From Bacteroides coprosuis DSM 18011 (lineage in GTDB: Bacteria > Bacteroidota > Bacteroidia > Bacteroidales > Bacteroidaceae), in NCBI GenBank assembly GCA_000212915.1, contig CM001167.1, positions 922,780 to 986,779 on the forward strand: a DNA stretch of 64,000 bases. Direction: 5' to 3'. Both the position numbers and the translations under genes were made by a program. Shown here in pieces: positions 11,596 to 20,749 of this stretch (the first letter of the stretch is position 1; each line of letters starts with the position of its first letter). The notes under the pieces were generated by a model. That model ran no database searches. It was given only the letters and a program-made list of their open reading frames with translations, and was not told the DNA's origin.

Positions 11596-12414
11596 ATGTA
11601 TTATCTATCAAAATATAATGAAATGTTGGGGTTTAATTCTTTAAAGGATTACCCCAACATTTTTAATTTTACTACTACTCGTTCTGGTGGAGTGAGTAAG
11701 GGAGATTATGCTTCCCTTAATGGTTCATACTATTCTGGCGATGAACTTCAAAATGTAAAAGAGAACTGGGAAACTATTTTATCTTATACCAGTGAAAAGC
11801 CTAGTTATACAGCAATACCCTATCAAATCCATAGAGATGAAATAAGAATCATAGACCAAAGCTTTTTGTCTTTGCTTCCAGACGCTCAAAAGAATAGTTT
11901 GAATGGAGTAGATGCCTTAATAACCGCAGAGAAGGGAGTGTTAATAACCGTTGCAACGGCTGACTGTGTTCCTATTACTCTTTATGATCCTAGAAAGCAA
12001 GTTGTAGCTGTAGTGCACTCAGGTTGGAGAGGGACAGTTAAGAATATAGTAGGCAAAACGATAAACACGATGAGTTTAGTTTTTGGGTCTTCTGTATCTG
12101 ACATAATTGCTTGTATTGGTCCGAGTATTTCTGTAAAAGCTTTTGAAGTTGGAGATGAAGTAGTTGAACAGTTTGCTCATTCAGGCTTTGATATGGAGTC
12201 TATTGCTCAATTTAATTCTATTTCTCAAAAATATCATATAGATTTGTGGAAAGCCAATAAAAGATTGATGCTTCAGGTAGGAGTAATGTCCAATAAGATT
12301 AGTTGTGCATCTATTTGTACATATACAAGACACAAGGAGTTTTTCTCTGCCCGTAGACTTGGAATTCATTCAGGTCGTATTATAACGGGTATTATGCTAA
12401 AACACGAATTATAA
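11596..12414 (+). CDS. pgeF: PgeF-type purine nucleoside phosphorylase / polyphenol oxidase family
   Basis: This 272-residue protein belongs to the YfiH/laccase-domain family. The conserved metal/active-site pieces are IPYQIHRDEI, TADCVPITLYDP, VVHSGWRGTV and CIGPSISVKAFEV. E. coli PgeF edits muropeptides, and other members have been shown to act on purine nucleosides such as adenosine and inosine. The gene follows obgE by two bases and precedes the B3/4 gene by two bases, so the three are co-translated. The length and motifs are complete. The physiological substrate here is not visible. Confidence 0.88.
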   Translation: MYYLSKYNEMLGFNSLKDYPNIFNFTTTRSGGVSKGDYASLNGSYYSGDELQNVKENWETILSYTSEKPSYTAIPYQIHRDEIRIIDQSFLSLLPDAQKNSLNGVDALITAEKGVLITVATADCVPITLYDPRKQVVAVVHSGWRGTVKNIVGKTINTMSLVFGSSVSDIIACIGPSISVKAFEVGDEVVEQFAHSGFDMESIAQFNSISQKYHIDLWKANKRLMLQVGVMSNKISCASICTYTRHKEFFSARRLGIHSGRIITGIMLKHEL

Positions 12415-12416
12415 TT

Positions 12417-13085
12417 ATGCGATTTAATATAACTGTATCTCAAGAGTTAAAAGAAGTTGCTCCAGAGTTTAAGGGAGCGGCAATAACAGCAAGAGTTTCA
12501 AACACTCCCTATTGTGAATCATTGTGGGATGAAATTAAAGAATTTGGTAATCAACTTAAGAAAACGTTAGAAATTGCAGATATAAAAAAGTTGAAAACAA
12601 TTGATGCTACTCGTACTGTATATAAGAAGTGTAAGAAAGATCCGAATCGTTATCGTCCGGCGGCAGAAGCTCTTCGCCGTAGAATATTAAAAGGGCAGTC
12701 TTTATATCAAATTGATACTCTTGTTGATTTAGTTAATTTGGTTTCTATTGCAACAGGATACTCAATGGGTGGATTTGATGCGGATCATATTGAGGGTAAT
12801 CAGCTCGTATTAGGAGTTGGGAAAAAAGATGAACCATTCGAGGGTATTGGTAGAGGGATATTAAATATTGAGGGTCTTCCTGTATATAGAGACTCAAGAG
12901 GAGGAATAGGAACTCCAACTAGTGATGAAGAACGAACTAAAATGTCTCTTGAAACTCAAAATCTTTTGATTCTCATTAATGGGTACAGTGGTATAGAAGG
13001 ATTACAAGAAGCAGTTGAATACTCTCTAAATCTGCTAGAAAAATATGTGGCTGCAAAAGATGTAGAATATGTTTTTTATTCCTAA
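12417..13085 (+). CDS. Stand-alone B3/4-domain protein
   Basis: This 222-residue protein contains the B3/4 domain otherwise found in the beta subunit of phenylalanyl-tRNA synthetase, where it edits mischarged tRNA. Recognisable pieces are ATRTVYKKCKKDPNRYRPA, LVDLVNLVSIATGYSMGGFD and VYRDSRGGIGTPTSDEERT. Stand-alone forms are widespread and may be trans-editing or solute-binding factors; none has been assigned a definite role that I can name. It lies two bases after pgeF. Confidence 0.82.
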   Translation: MRFNITVSQELKEVAPEFKGAAITARVSNTPYCESLWDEIKEFGNQLKKTLEIADIKKLKTIDATRTVYKKCKKDPNRYRPAAEALRRRILKGQSLYQIDTLVDLVNLVSIATGYSMGGFDADHIEGNQLVLGVGKKDEPFEGIGRGILNIEGLPVYRDSRGGIGTPTSDEERTKMSLETQNLLILINGYSGIEGLQEAVEYSLNLLEKYVAAKDVEYVFYS

Positions 13086-13138
13086 TAAATTCAACTGTTC
13101 ATTCTGAATATTGTTAATCTCAAGAAGGAGAAAAAGTT

Positions 13139-13573
13139 ATGATGTCAACAAAAGAATTAGAAGTAAGATTGAAAGAGCGTAATATACGTCCTACAGCAGT
13201 TCGATTGTTAGTGCTAAGGGAAATGATGTCTATGGAAGAACATCAAGCTTTCAGCTTACTAGACTTGGAAAACAGGCTAGATACTGTTGATAAATCCACA
13301 CTATATCGTACAATAACTCATTTTCATGAAAACTTATTGATTCATAGCATAGATGATGGCTCTGGATCTATTAAATATTCTGTGTGTAGGAGAGGGTGTG
13401 ACTGTTCAGTACCTCAATCTCATGTTCATTTTTCTTGTACAGAATGTAACCGTACCTTCTGTTTAGACAATATAGCCATACCTAAAGTCGGCTTACCTTC
13501 AGGCTTTTCTTATGAGAGTGCTAACTTCGTATTCAAAGGAATTTGTTCTGATTGCTCCAAACGGCATAACTAA
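13139..13573 (+). CDS. Fur-family metal-responsive repressor (Zur-like)
   Basis: This 144-residue regulator has an N-terminal winged helix (TAVRLLVLREMMS, DKSTLYRTITHFHEN) and a C-terminal metal-binding dimerisation domain. It has two structural CxxC pairs (CTEC and CSDC) and a His-rich sensor segment SHVHFSC. The RBS AAGAAGGAG lies just upstream of ATG ATG. It sits directly ahead of a Zn/Cd-type exporter whose promoter carries a perfect 7-1-7 palindrome. This suggests zinc sensing, but the sensed metal is an inference. Confidence 0.85.
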   Translation: MMSTKELEVRLKERNIRPTAVRLLVLREMMSMEEHQAFSLLDLENRLDTVDKSTLYRTITHFHENLLIHSIDDGSGSIKYSVCRRGCDCSVPQSHVHFSCTECNRTFCLDNIAIPKVGLPSGFSYESANFVFKGICSDCSKRHN

Positions 13574-13576
13574 GTT

Positions 13577-13611
13577 TGCAACTTAGTTGCATAAACTATA
13601 TTGTATCTTTG
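13577..13611 (+). promoter_or_regulatory. 7-1-7 Fur-family operator and -7 box for the metal ATPase
   Basis: TGCAACT T AGTTGCA at 13577-13591 is a perfect 15-bp palindrome of the 7-1-7 form used by Fur, Zur and PerR. It occupies the -33 region of the -7 box TATCTTTG at 13604-13611. A second overlapping inverted repeat (AACTAAGT/ACTTAGTT) begins in the fur stop region. The position implies repression by a Fur-family protein, most simply the one encoded just upstream. Confidence 0.7.
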
Positions 13612-13652
13612 ATATATCGATTAATAGAGAATAATATTAAGAAGTAAAAGAT

Positions 13653-15674
13653 ATGTCAAAAGATATAGATACCCACAATTCTGCTTCCTATCAAGGAGCA
13701 GAACCTATTCATAGTCGTAGCTATGCCTTAAATAGTGAAAACGAAAACAAGCAAAATAAAATCTCTTGTTCAGGTTGTTCTCATGAGCATAATCACTCAG
13801 GGGCTTTAGATGTAAAAGAACTTGCTCCTATAATTTTTAGTACAGTATTATTGGTATTAGGGTTGATTCTTGAGCACACTGTTTGGGGAGCATCATTCCC
13901 TTCCTATGTCTATCCTATTTTTTATATTCTAGCTTATATTCCCGTAGCTTTTCCTGTTTTAAGAGAAGCGGTTGAAGCCGTTATTCACGAGAAAGATTTT
14001 TTCAATGAATTCTCTTTGATGGGAATTGCAACTATTGGGGCCTTATCTCTAGGAGAATATCCTGAGGCTGTTGCAGTAATGCTTTTGTATTCTATAGGAG
14101 AGTTATTTCAATCTATGGCTGTTGGTAAAGCTACTAAGAATATAGAATCTCTATTAGATGTACGAGTAGAGGAAGCGAGAAGAATTACACCCACAGGTAT
14201 AGATATAATTCCTTCAGAAGAAGTAAAGATAGGAGATCGGATTCAGTTAAGGGTAGGAGATAAATTACCAGTAGATGGTGTTTTGTTTTCGGATAAAGCT
14301 AGCTTTAATACAGTAGCTCTAACAGGAGAGAGTGTCCCTCAAACCAAAAGAAGGGGCGAGCCTGTTTTAGCTGGTATGATAAACCTAGATGGAGTTATAG
14401 AGATAGAGTCTTCTAAAGTATATAAGGACAGTGCATTGTCCAAGATACTAGAGATGGTACAAGAAGCTACCGAACGTAAAGCAAAAACAGAACTTTTAAT
14501 GCGGAAGTTTGCTCGCTGGTATACTCCTGCTGTTTTTTGGTTAGCCGTAGTGTTAGCCTTCCTTCCTGCTTTATTGGTTAGCGATTATGTGTTTACTGAA
14601 TGGTTATATAGAGCATTGGTCTTTTTGGTAATCTCTTGTCCATGTGCTTTAGTTATCTCTATTCCTTTGGGTTATTTTGGAGGTATTGGAGCTGCTTCCC
14701 GTAAAGGTATCTTGTTTAAAGGAGCCAACTATCTTGATCAGATGTCTCATGTAAATACGGTGGTAGTAGATAAAACAGGAACAATGACAGAAGGTGTGTT
14801 TGAAGTACAAGAAGTGTTTGCAGAAGGAGACCGTCAAAGTTTTCTTGATATAACATCTGCTGTAGAAAGCTTCTCTTCCCATCCCATTGCTCAGGCGATA
14901 CTAGCTTATCATAACGCCAATCAGGCAATCATAGATAGAATTGAAAATATCGAAGAGGTGGCTGGACATGGTGTGAAATGTGAGCTAGACGGAGATATTT
15001 TATTAGTAGGAAATTATAAACTATTAGATAAGTTTGGGGTGTCCTATGATTCTAAGGTGAAAGAGATAGTAGGCACAACTATATTAGTGAGTAAAGGAAA
15101 TCAATACTTAGGAGCTATTCATATTGCTGATAAAATTAAGGAAGATGCAGAAGAAGCTGTTTTATCATTGCATCAAAGTGGTGTAAAAAACATTATTATG
15201 CTGAGTGGAGATAATCCAGCTATTACTCAAGAAGTAGGAGATAAGATTGGTATAGATAAGGCTATTGGAGGGTTACTTCCCCAAGAGAAAGTAGCTTATG
15301 TTGAAGATCTAAAAAAGAATCCTAAAAACGTGATTTGTTTTGTAGGCGACGGAATTAACGACGCACCTTCTTTGGCACTAAGTGATATAGGTATTGCTAT
15401 GGGCGCTATGGGGGCTGATGCAGCCATTGAGGTTGCAGATGTAGTAATTCAAACTGATCAGCCTTCAAAGATAAGTAAGGCTATAAAAATAGCTAAAGCT
15501 ACTCGGAAAATAGTATTCCAAAATATAGCTTTAGCCTTTAGTATTAAACTCTTTGTACTGCTATTGGGAGCACTAGGTATTGCTACTATGTGGGAAGCCG
15601 TTATAGCAGATGTCGGAGTTACTATATTGGCAGTATTGAATGCTGTACGTATTTTATATAAAAAGGATTTCTAA
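13653..15674 (+). CDS. P1B-type heavy-metal ATPase, Zn/Cd class
   Basis: This 673-residue inner-membrane pump is complete. It starts with a short Cys/His-rich tail (SCSGCSHEHNHSG) rather than a folded HMA domain. It then shows the TGES actuator loop (ALTGESVP), the CPC metal site in VISCPCALVIS, the phosphorylation motif DKTGTMTEG and the hinge GDGINDAPSLA. A Lys in the seventh helix (LAFSIKLFVLL) and the Asp-x-Gly of the eighth (ADVGVTILAVLN) are the P1B-2 markers of Zn2+/Cd2+/Pb2+ exporters. It follows the Fur-family gene. Its 3' end overlaps the convergent gene by four bases. Confidence 0.92.
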   Translation: MSKDIDTHNSASYQGAEPIHSRSYALNSENENKQNKISCSGCSHEHNHSGALDVKELAPIIFSTVLLVLGLILEHTVWGASFPSYVYPIFYILAYIPVAFPVLREAVEAVIHEKDFFNEFSLMGIATIGALSLGEYPEAVAVMLLYSIGELFQSMAVGKATKNIESLLDVRVEEARRITPTGIDIIPSEEVKIGDRIQLRVGDKLPVDGVLFSDKASFNTVALTGESVPQTKRRGEPVLAGMINLDGVIEIESSKVYKDSALSKILEMVQEATERKAKTELLMRKFARWYTPAVFWLAVVLAFLPALLVSDYVFTEWLYRALVFLVISCPCALVISIPLGYFGGIGAASRKGILFKGANYLDQMSHVNTVVVDKTGTMTEGVFEVQEVFAEGDRQSFLDITSAVESFSSHPIAQAILAYHNANQAIIDRIENIEEVAGHGVKCELDGDILLVGNYKLLDKFGVSYDSKVKEIVGTTILVSKGNQYLGAIHIADKIKEDAEEAVLSLHQSGVKNIIMLSGDNPAITQEVGDKIGIDKAIGGLLPQEKVAYVEDLKKNPKNVICFVGDGINDAPSLALSDIGIAMGAMGADAAIEVADVVIQTDQPSKISKAIKIAKATRKIVFQNIALAFSIKLFVLLLGALGIATMWEAVIADVGVTILAVLNAVRILYKKDF

Positions 15675-16069
15675 TTTAGAATATCCCAAAAACTACGAGG
15701 TAAGTATACATTATCTAAAGAGGTAGCTTCTCTAAATAGTGGGGCTATCTCTTTGGGTGTAAATCCTGCTATGCCACATCCAATAGGTGTAACAAGAAAT
15801 ATTAATTCTTGGTGCTTTTTTGCAAATTCTATGAAGTCGTTAACGTAGGGTTCTACCGTTTCTATGTCACCTTGCATGGTTGGTATGGCATAAGTTTGAC
15901 CTTGCAGACCTACTCCTTGTCCCCATACTGCTCCCCATTTATTGTGTGCTACGTTGGCTGCACCTCCAACATGTAATCCTGGTAAATTACTACCGAATAC
16001 AAAAACTTCACATTCCTCCAATTCATTAATATATTTTGGAGTAACTCTATTATCAATATCTATTTCCAT
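15671..16069 (-). CDS. A1S_2505-type (macrodomain-like) protein
   Basis: This is a 132-residue protein with CEVFVFGSNLPGLHVGGAA, KWGAVWGQGVGLQGQTYAIP and LVTPIGCGIAGFTPKEIAPLF. These match a small family often labelled A1S_2505 or phage-associated, which resembles macrodomains in its Gly-rich nucleotide-binding loops. A role in ADP-ribose or a related ligand is plausible but unproven. It overlaps the end of the convergent metal ATPase by four bases, leaving no room for a terminator. The 195 bases upstream (16070-16264) show nothing recognisable. Confidence 0.65.
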   Translation of the reverse strand: MEIDIDNRVTPKYINELEECEVFVFGSNLPGLHVGGAANVAHNKWGAVWGQGVGLQGQTYAIPTMQGDIETVEPYVNDFIEFAKKHQELIFLVTPIGCGIAGFTPKEIAPLFREATSLDNVYLPRSFWDILN

Positions 16070-16264
16070 AAGTTAAACGTTGGTTATGTCCTAAATATAA
16101 CAAAAATAAATGACATAATAAAAAAGTATTAAATTCGCTAGTTTTATTCCTCCTTTTTTCGTAAACTAAAAGTTAATTTGTTTTTAAAAGTACGACGTCT
16201 TTGCTAAATATTTTATATAGAATAGGTTAAATACCTAACTGTAGTTAATCATTGAAGCATTTAG

Positions 16265-16296
16265 TTGTATTGAAGGTATAAATGTATATATATTTG
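16265..16296 (+). promoter_or_regulatory. Promoter upstream of the leader ORF and cyclase gene
   Basis: TTG at 16265-16267, a 21-bp spacer and TATATTTG at 16289-16296 fit the Bacteroidetes -33/-7 arrangement well. The expected start site is only a few bases before the short ORF at 16310. Confidence 0.6.
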
Positions 16297-16309
16297 CAAA
16301 TCATTTGTT

Positions 16310-16351
16310 ATGAAAAAATTAATTAAGACATATAATCCTGCCTTTTGGTGA
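16310..16351 (+). CDS. Possible 13-residue leader peptide
   Basis: A short ORF reads MKKLIKTYNPAFW and ends in TGA. It begins almost at the predicted transcription start and is followed by a stem-loop (ATGCTGAG with CTTAGCAT, about 16389-16410) before the cyclase gene at 16447. The Trp as last sense codon recalls leader or arrest peptides that sense aromatic amino acids. The downstream product resembles kynurenine formamidase. No strong RBS is visible. This is a hypothesis, not an established gene. Confidence 0.35.
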   Translation: MKKLIKTYNPAFW

Positions 16352-16446
16352 ATTAATCTGTGTATAAAATAGGTTCAATCAAAGGCTTATGCTGAGTATT
16401 TACTTAGCATGAGTATTATATACAATTATTTTTATAATAAAAACAA

Positions 16447-16998
16447 ATGAAATTACATATAGATTTAGATTCAAGCTATCCAGCATATGAGTGGCTCGAA
16501 AAACAAGCAGATAAAATTGGTGCTAGAGGGCATTTTGGCACACATATAGATTGTTACTCTAAGACTCCGAGTGAAAACAATTACAATTTACCCGTATTTA
16601 TTTTAGATTGTAGAGAAGGTATGCCTACACTCAATGAGGCTAAAAAACTACCCTCTTTGGAAGGACAAGCTCTTTTACTCTATACCGATAATTTGAATCA
16701 AAATGATTACGGTTCTAAGGCTTATTTTAACGATATGGATACTTCTCTAAGTATGGATATTTTAGAAGAAATATTGAAAGCCAATCCACAATTGATATTG
16801 ATAGATTCTTATGGTATTGGAAGACATGGAGAGCATCATCAAAGTTTGGATGTTCGATGTGAGCAGTCTGATTGTTTTGTAATTGAAAATATCCTTGTCA
16901 AACCAGAGATGATTTCAGAGATAAGGCAAATTCAAGTGAGTTTTGACTTAGATTATCCTTCAACAGGAAAACCTTGTGAAGTGACTTATTCTAAATAA
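16447..16998 (+). CDS. Cyclase-family (kynurenine formamidase-like) metal hydrolase
   Basis: The protein has 183 residues and carries the cyclase-family metal motif as GHFGTHIDCYSKT (family pattern HxGTHxDxP). A second conserved region is SYGIGRHGEHHQSLDVRCEQ. Members include KynB, which hydrolyses N-formylkynurenine, and isatin hydrolases. The Pro after the Asp is replaced, so the substrate may differ. It has no signal peptide and is probably cytosolic. It is preceded by a good promoter, a possible leader peptide and a hairpin, and ends at a strong terminator. The exact reaction is not certain. Confidence 0.7.
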   Translation: MKLHIDLDSSYPAYEWLEKQADKIGARGHFGTHIDCYSKTPSENNYNLPVFILDCREGMPTLNEAKKLPSLEGQALLLYTDNLNQNDYGSKAYFNDMDTSLSMDILEEILKANPQLILIDSYGIGRHGEHHQSLDVRCEQSDCFVIENILVKPEMISEIRQIQVSFDLDYPSTGKPCEVTYSK

Positions 16999-17008
16999 TA
17001 GAAATAGT

Positions 17009-17034
17009 AAAGGGGGAAATTTCCCCCTTTTTTA
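17009..17034 (+). terminator. Terminator after the cyclase gene
   Basis: A perfect 22-bp palindrome (AAAGGGGGAAA and its complement, 17009-17030) runs into a T-tract. It lies directly after the cyclase stop codon. Confidence 0.85.
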
Positions 17035-17074
17035 TTTCGTAATAAAGAACAATACCTCAGTGTGAGAACTTGTT

Positions 17075-17536
17075 TTATTCGTTAATTTCATCTTTTTCTA
17101 AAAATTCTAGAGAGTTGACTTTTATTCTATCAAGTAAGAGGAGTAGATAGTCTTGTTCTTCTTTACTTAGCCCTTTCATAGAAATGTTAACAGACTTCAT
17201 CCAGCAGTCATTTAATCTTTCTTCGAGTATTCTCGCTTCCTTAGTAGCGTACACAATAACACTACGTCCATCTTCTTTGCTATGTTCTTTAATAACATAC
17301 CCCAACTTTACTAGCTTATTAATAATCCGAGTGACATTAGCAAAATCTTTATTAGAGTTTTTAACTAACTCGCTAATTGTTTGACCATCGTTTTCCCAAA
17401 TATAGCTGAGTACAATCCATTGATCAGGCGTGATATTAATATTTTGTTTGGATAATATTCTAAAGATTTGCCTTTTCAGCAGGCTGGCAACAACAAAAAT
17501 ATTATACCCGACGTATTCGTCTAATTTAGTTTTCAT
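17075..17536 (-). CDS. MarR-family transcriptional regulator
   Basis: This 153-residue winged-helix protein has the MarR layout. The recognition region is ITPDQWIVLSYIWENDGQT followed by ELVKNSNKDFANVTRIINKL, and the wing is YVIKEHSKEDGRSVIVYAT. The dimerisation helices are at both ends. It is divergent from the DUF169 gene with 58 bp between them, which hold a 17-bp inverted repeat. It probably represses itself and the DUF169 gene in response to a small ligand. The ligand is unknown. Confidence 0.9.
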   Translation of the reverse strand: MKTKLDEYVGYNIFVVASLLKRQIFRILSKQNINITPDQWIVLSYIWENDGQTISELVKNSNKDFANVTRIINKLVKLGYVIKEHSKEDGRSVIVYATKEARILEERLNDCWMKSVNISMKGLSKEEQDYLLLLLDRIKVNSLEFLEKDEINE

Positions 17537-17557
17537 ATTTAATTTTTCTTCGTATCA

Positions 17558-17574
17558 AAGATAATTAATATCTT
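17558..17574. promoter_or_regulatory. Inverted repeat between marR and DUF169 genes
   Basis: AAGATA-ATTAA-TATCTT is a 6-5-6 inverted repeat midway between the two divergent starts. Its position and size suit a MarR-type dimer operator. Confidence 0.5.
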
Positions 17575-17594
17575 AGGATAAGGAGGAATGAGCT

Positions 17595-18305
17595 ATGGAT
17601 ATTAAGAGTTTCATATTAAACTATAAAGAGGCCTTTTCAGAAAGAGCTGAGTTGCCTATTGCTTTTTGGTACTCTGCTGAGGCTATTGCCGAAACGGATA
17701 AAATAAATGGTTGTTTATTTAAAGGACTGAAATTGGTTAGAGATGGAATTCCTATTAGTTTAAATGAAGCGAATATAGGTTGTGGGGGAGGGAAGTTTTA
17801 CACAGGATTTGCCGAGATGAATGATTATATTCCTCAGTTCGTTTCGTTGAAAGAACGATATAAACAGACACCAGAAATGGTATGTAGTTTTATTGACAAA
17901 ATGCAAGTTCCTAAGGCTAAAGGAGCTTATCTTAACTTTGCTCGGTTAGATTTAATTGATTCTTTTGATCTTATTGAAGGATTGTTATTTTTGGTTACTC
18001 CAGATATCTTATCGGGGTTAGCAACTTGGGCATATTTTGATAATAACTCCGATTCAGCAGTGCAATCTTTATTCGGCTCTGGGTGTAGTACAGTTGTAAC
18101 TAGAGCTGTTTTAGAAAATAAGAAGCAAGGACGCTCAACTTTTATCGGTTTCTTTGATCCCTCTGTTAGACCTTATTTTGAGGAAAATATTTTAAGTTTC
18201 GTTATTCCTTTTTCCCGTTTTAAAGAAATGTATCACACCATGCGTCAAAGTTGTCTTTTCGACACTCATGCTTGGAGTAAGATAAGAGATAGGATTCAGA
18301 CATAA
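17595..18305 (+). CDS. DUF169 family protein
   Basis: This 236-residue protein belongs to the DUF169 family. It has ELPIAFWYSAEA near the start, a Cys/Gly-rich EANIGCGGGKFYTGF and a second GSGCSTVVTRAVLENK. The family is widespread in anaerobes and archaea, and no function is established. The conserved Cys-Gly stretches suggest a cofactor or metal site, which is inference. A strong RBS (AAGGAGGA) precedes the start at 17595. It is divergent from a MarR regulator that probably controls it. Confidence 0.82.
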   Translation: MDIKSFILNYKEAFSERAELPIAFWYSAEAIAETDKINGCLFKGLKLVRDGIPISLNEANIGCGGGKFYTGFAEMNDYIPQFVSLKERYKQTPEMVCSFIDKMQVPKAKGAYLNFARLDLIDSFDLIEGLLFLVTPDILSGLATWAYFDNNSDSAVQSLFGSGCSTVVTRAVLENKKQGRSTFIGFFDPSVRPYFEENILSFVIPFSRFKEMYHTMRQSCLFDTHAWSKIRDRIQT

Positions 18306-18327
18306 AAGATGCGTGAATCCTATACAA

Positions 18328-20109
18328 TTATTTTTTGATAGTTTGTGATATTTTCTCAATATTGAGGCTTCTTACCATAGAGTCAAATATCTGAGAATAG
18401 GTGCCTCCCATTTGATAAATTTCTTCATGTGATCCACATTCTGCTATTCGACCTTTATTCATAGAATAAATGGTGTCGGAATCTATGATTTGAGATATGC
18501 TGTGAGAAATTATAATCACAGTGCGGTTTTGCTTAATAGCATCAATACTGTTTTTTATCTGCTCAGTAGCAATAGCATCAAGGCTGGCTGTGGGTTCATC
18601 TAAAAAGATAATAGGTGGATTTTTTAGAAACAATCTGGCTATAGCAATACGTTGTTGCTGCCCTCCTGATAAATTAAGAGCTTTTGTATTATACTTATCC
18701 GGCATCTCCATAATTTGCTCATGAATGTGTGCTTTTTTAGCAGCATCTATCACCTCTTCAAATGGAGCAGTAGGGTTGCCATATCTTATGTTTTCTTCGA
18801 TAGAACCATTGAATATGTGATTCTTTTGTAACACAAGCCCTATATTTTCTCTTAAAAAGTGAGTATCGTAGTCTTGTAATGGAACACCATCTAATAAAAT
18901 TTGTCCTGAACTAGGTTCGTAAAAACGATCTAAAAGATTGACTATCGTCGTCTTTCCTGCTCCTGATAGACCAACTAAAGCTGTAATCTCTTGAGGTTCA
19001 ATTGTTATATTGATATTCTTAAGTGCTTCTGTTCCATTTGGATAAGTAAAGCTAACGTTCTTTATTTCAAATTTACCTTTTAATTTTTCGGGGATATAAC
19101 TACCCGATTGTTCTTTCTGGGAGTCGGCTTCTAATATCTCGAAGTAACTTTCAGAATAGATTAAAGCATCGTGCATCTCTCCATAGATACGATGAAATTG
19201 TCTAATTGGAGCAGCTACATTATTGAAAAGCATGATGTTAAACATGATTGCTCCAATAGTCATTTGCCCATTGATAATGAAATAGGTGGTAATAAGAATA
19301 ATGAGAGTCAGTCCGAGTTGTTCTATGATGTCTTTAGAGGCCTCAAAAAGAGTTCTTATTTTGCGAATACTAATTTGAGCAAAAGTTAGATTATTTTGAA
19401 GCTGAAGTTGCTTTTCTTCCTCTATATCTTCTCTTACAAAAGATTTTATGACTAAGATCGACTCTAAAATAGTGATAATACCATGACTCTTTTCTTCTCT
19501 AAACTTTTTGATGTATTGACGAGATCCTTTCAGTCTTTGCGCTTGCTTTGTGCTTGCATAAAAGTAAATGGGAATAACGCATAGACCGATAACTCCTATG
19601 ATCCAGTTGGAGTAAAACATCATTAACAAGGCAACTAAAGCAGTGGCAAAGAGAGGTAATATATCAATAAAAAAGTTTTGTACAAGTCGGGTTAAGCTAT
19701 CTACCCCTTTATCAATACGAGTTTGCAGTTTGCCTGATTGATTGTCGTCACTAGTAAAGAAGGAGACATTATACGTTAAAATTTTATTGATAATCGTTTG
19801 TGCTAAGTCCTTAGAAATAAAAATTCTTAGCTTTTCGCCATAAAACTTTTGACCAATCTGTATAAATACATGGATTAGCTCTTTGCCAATGAAAGCTGTT
19901 CCTACAAAGAGTAATAGCAAAAATCCGTTGCGTACTGTTTCTTGGTGAGTGATGTAATCGCTTATACCATCTACCGTGTACTTCATAATGAATGCATTGA
20001 CTTGTCCTACGAAAGATCCCAATGCTGTGAAAAATAGTGTGATACCAATAATCCAACGATAAGGTCGGACGTAAGGTTTTAATTTTTTATATAATTGATA
20101 AAAAGTCAT
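18328..20109 (-). CDS. ABC exporter, fused permease-ATPase
   Basis: This 593-residue half-transporter has an N-terminal six-helix ABC exporter domain (about 1-320) and a C-terminal nucleotide-binding domain. The Walker A is GLSGAGKTT, the signature LSGGQQQR, Walker [10 protein letters not shown] and the switch His IISHS. It would work as a homodimer in the inner membrane. Lipid, peptide or drug export cannot be told apart from the sequence. Its ATG overlaps the stop of the broken ribB gene (ATGA), so it is the last gene of the operon that starts at 21327 and carries a Crp/Fnr-type site. Confidence 0.88.
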   Translation of the reverse strand: MTFYQLYKKLKPYVRPYRWIIGITLFFTALGSFVGQVNAFIMKYTVDGISDYITHQETVRNGFLLLLFVGTAFIGKELIHVFIQIGQKFYGEKLRIFISKDLAQTIINKILTYNVSFFTSDDNQSGKLQTRIDKGVDSLTRLVQNFFIDILPLFATALVALLMMFYSNWIIGVIGLCVIPIYFYASTKQAQRLKGSRQYIKKFREEKSHGIITILESILVIKSFVREDIEEEKQLQLQNNLTFAQISIRKIRTLFEASKDIIEQLGLTLIILITTYFIINGQMTIGAIMFNIMLFNNVAAPIRQFHRIYGEMHDALIYSESYFEILEADSQKEQSGSYIPEKLKGKFEIKNVSFTYPNGTEALKNINITIEPQEITALVGLSGAGKTTIVNLLDRFYEPSSGQILLDGVPLQDYDTHFLRENIGLVLQKNHIFNGSIEENIRYGNPTAPFEEVIDAAKKAHIHEQIMEMPDKYNTKALNLSGGQQQRIAIARLFLKNPPIIFLDEPTASLDAIATEQIKNSIDAIKQNRTVIIISHSISQIIDSDTIYSMNKGRIAECGSHEEIYQMGGTYSQIFDSMVRSLNIEKISQTIKK

Positions 20110-20749
20110 TCTAATTGTGTTATAAGGGAATCTTTGTATTTATTCCTGTAAGTTATTAAATCGGCGATAGATATTATTTTAAAATCATACTTATCAGCAA
20201 ATTTTATTAAATCGGGCATCCTAGACATGGAGCCATCTTCATTTTTTATTTCTATAAGTACACCTATTGGTTTCAGTTTTGCTAATTTCATCAGATCAAC
20301 TACAGCCTCTGTATGTCCTGCTCTTTCCAATACTCCGTTTGCTTTAGCTCTTAAGGGAAAAACATGACCAGGCCTACCAAAGTCTTCGGGCATGGTATCA
20401 TGCTAGGTGAGTGCTAATATAGTTTGAGCCCTATCATAGGCAGATATACCTGTTGTACATCCTCTTTTTTTGTAGTCAATAGAGATGGTAAAGGGTGTTT
20501 CCTGTTCAGATGTATTGCTGTAAGTCATCATAGGCAGTTGCAGCTCTTGACACCTTGTTTTTGTCATAGGAGTACAAATTAATCCTCTGGCTTTTTGTTC
20601 CATGAAATTAACTTTCTCAGTAGTTATCATTTCTGCAGCAATAATTAAATCGCCTTCATTTTCTCTGTTTTTATCATCTACTACGATGAGAAAATTACCT
20701 TTTGTAATTCTTTAATTCCTGTTTCTATGGAGCATATTACTTGTTTCAT
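20106..20749 (-). pseudogene. ribB: Broken 3,4-dihydroxy-2-butanone-4-phosphate synthase
   Basis: Conceptual translation gives an otherwise full-length RibB of about 214 residues, which makes the four-carbon unit of riboflavin. The family motifs [27 protein letters not shown] and RAGHTEA are all present. Two lesions break it. The first is a one-base loss in the A-run of codons 16-17 (about 20699-20703), where one extra A restores frame. The second is an in-frame TAG at 20403-20405 after RAQTILALT. It overlaps the membrane-protein gene upstream and the ABC gene downstream by ATGA junctions. A riboflavin synthesis copy probably exists elsewhere. Sequencing error is possible for the A-run, less so for the TAG. 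Confidence 0.85.
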
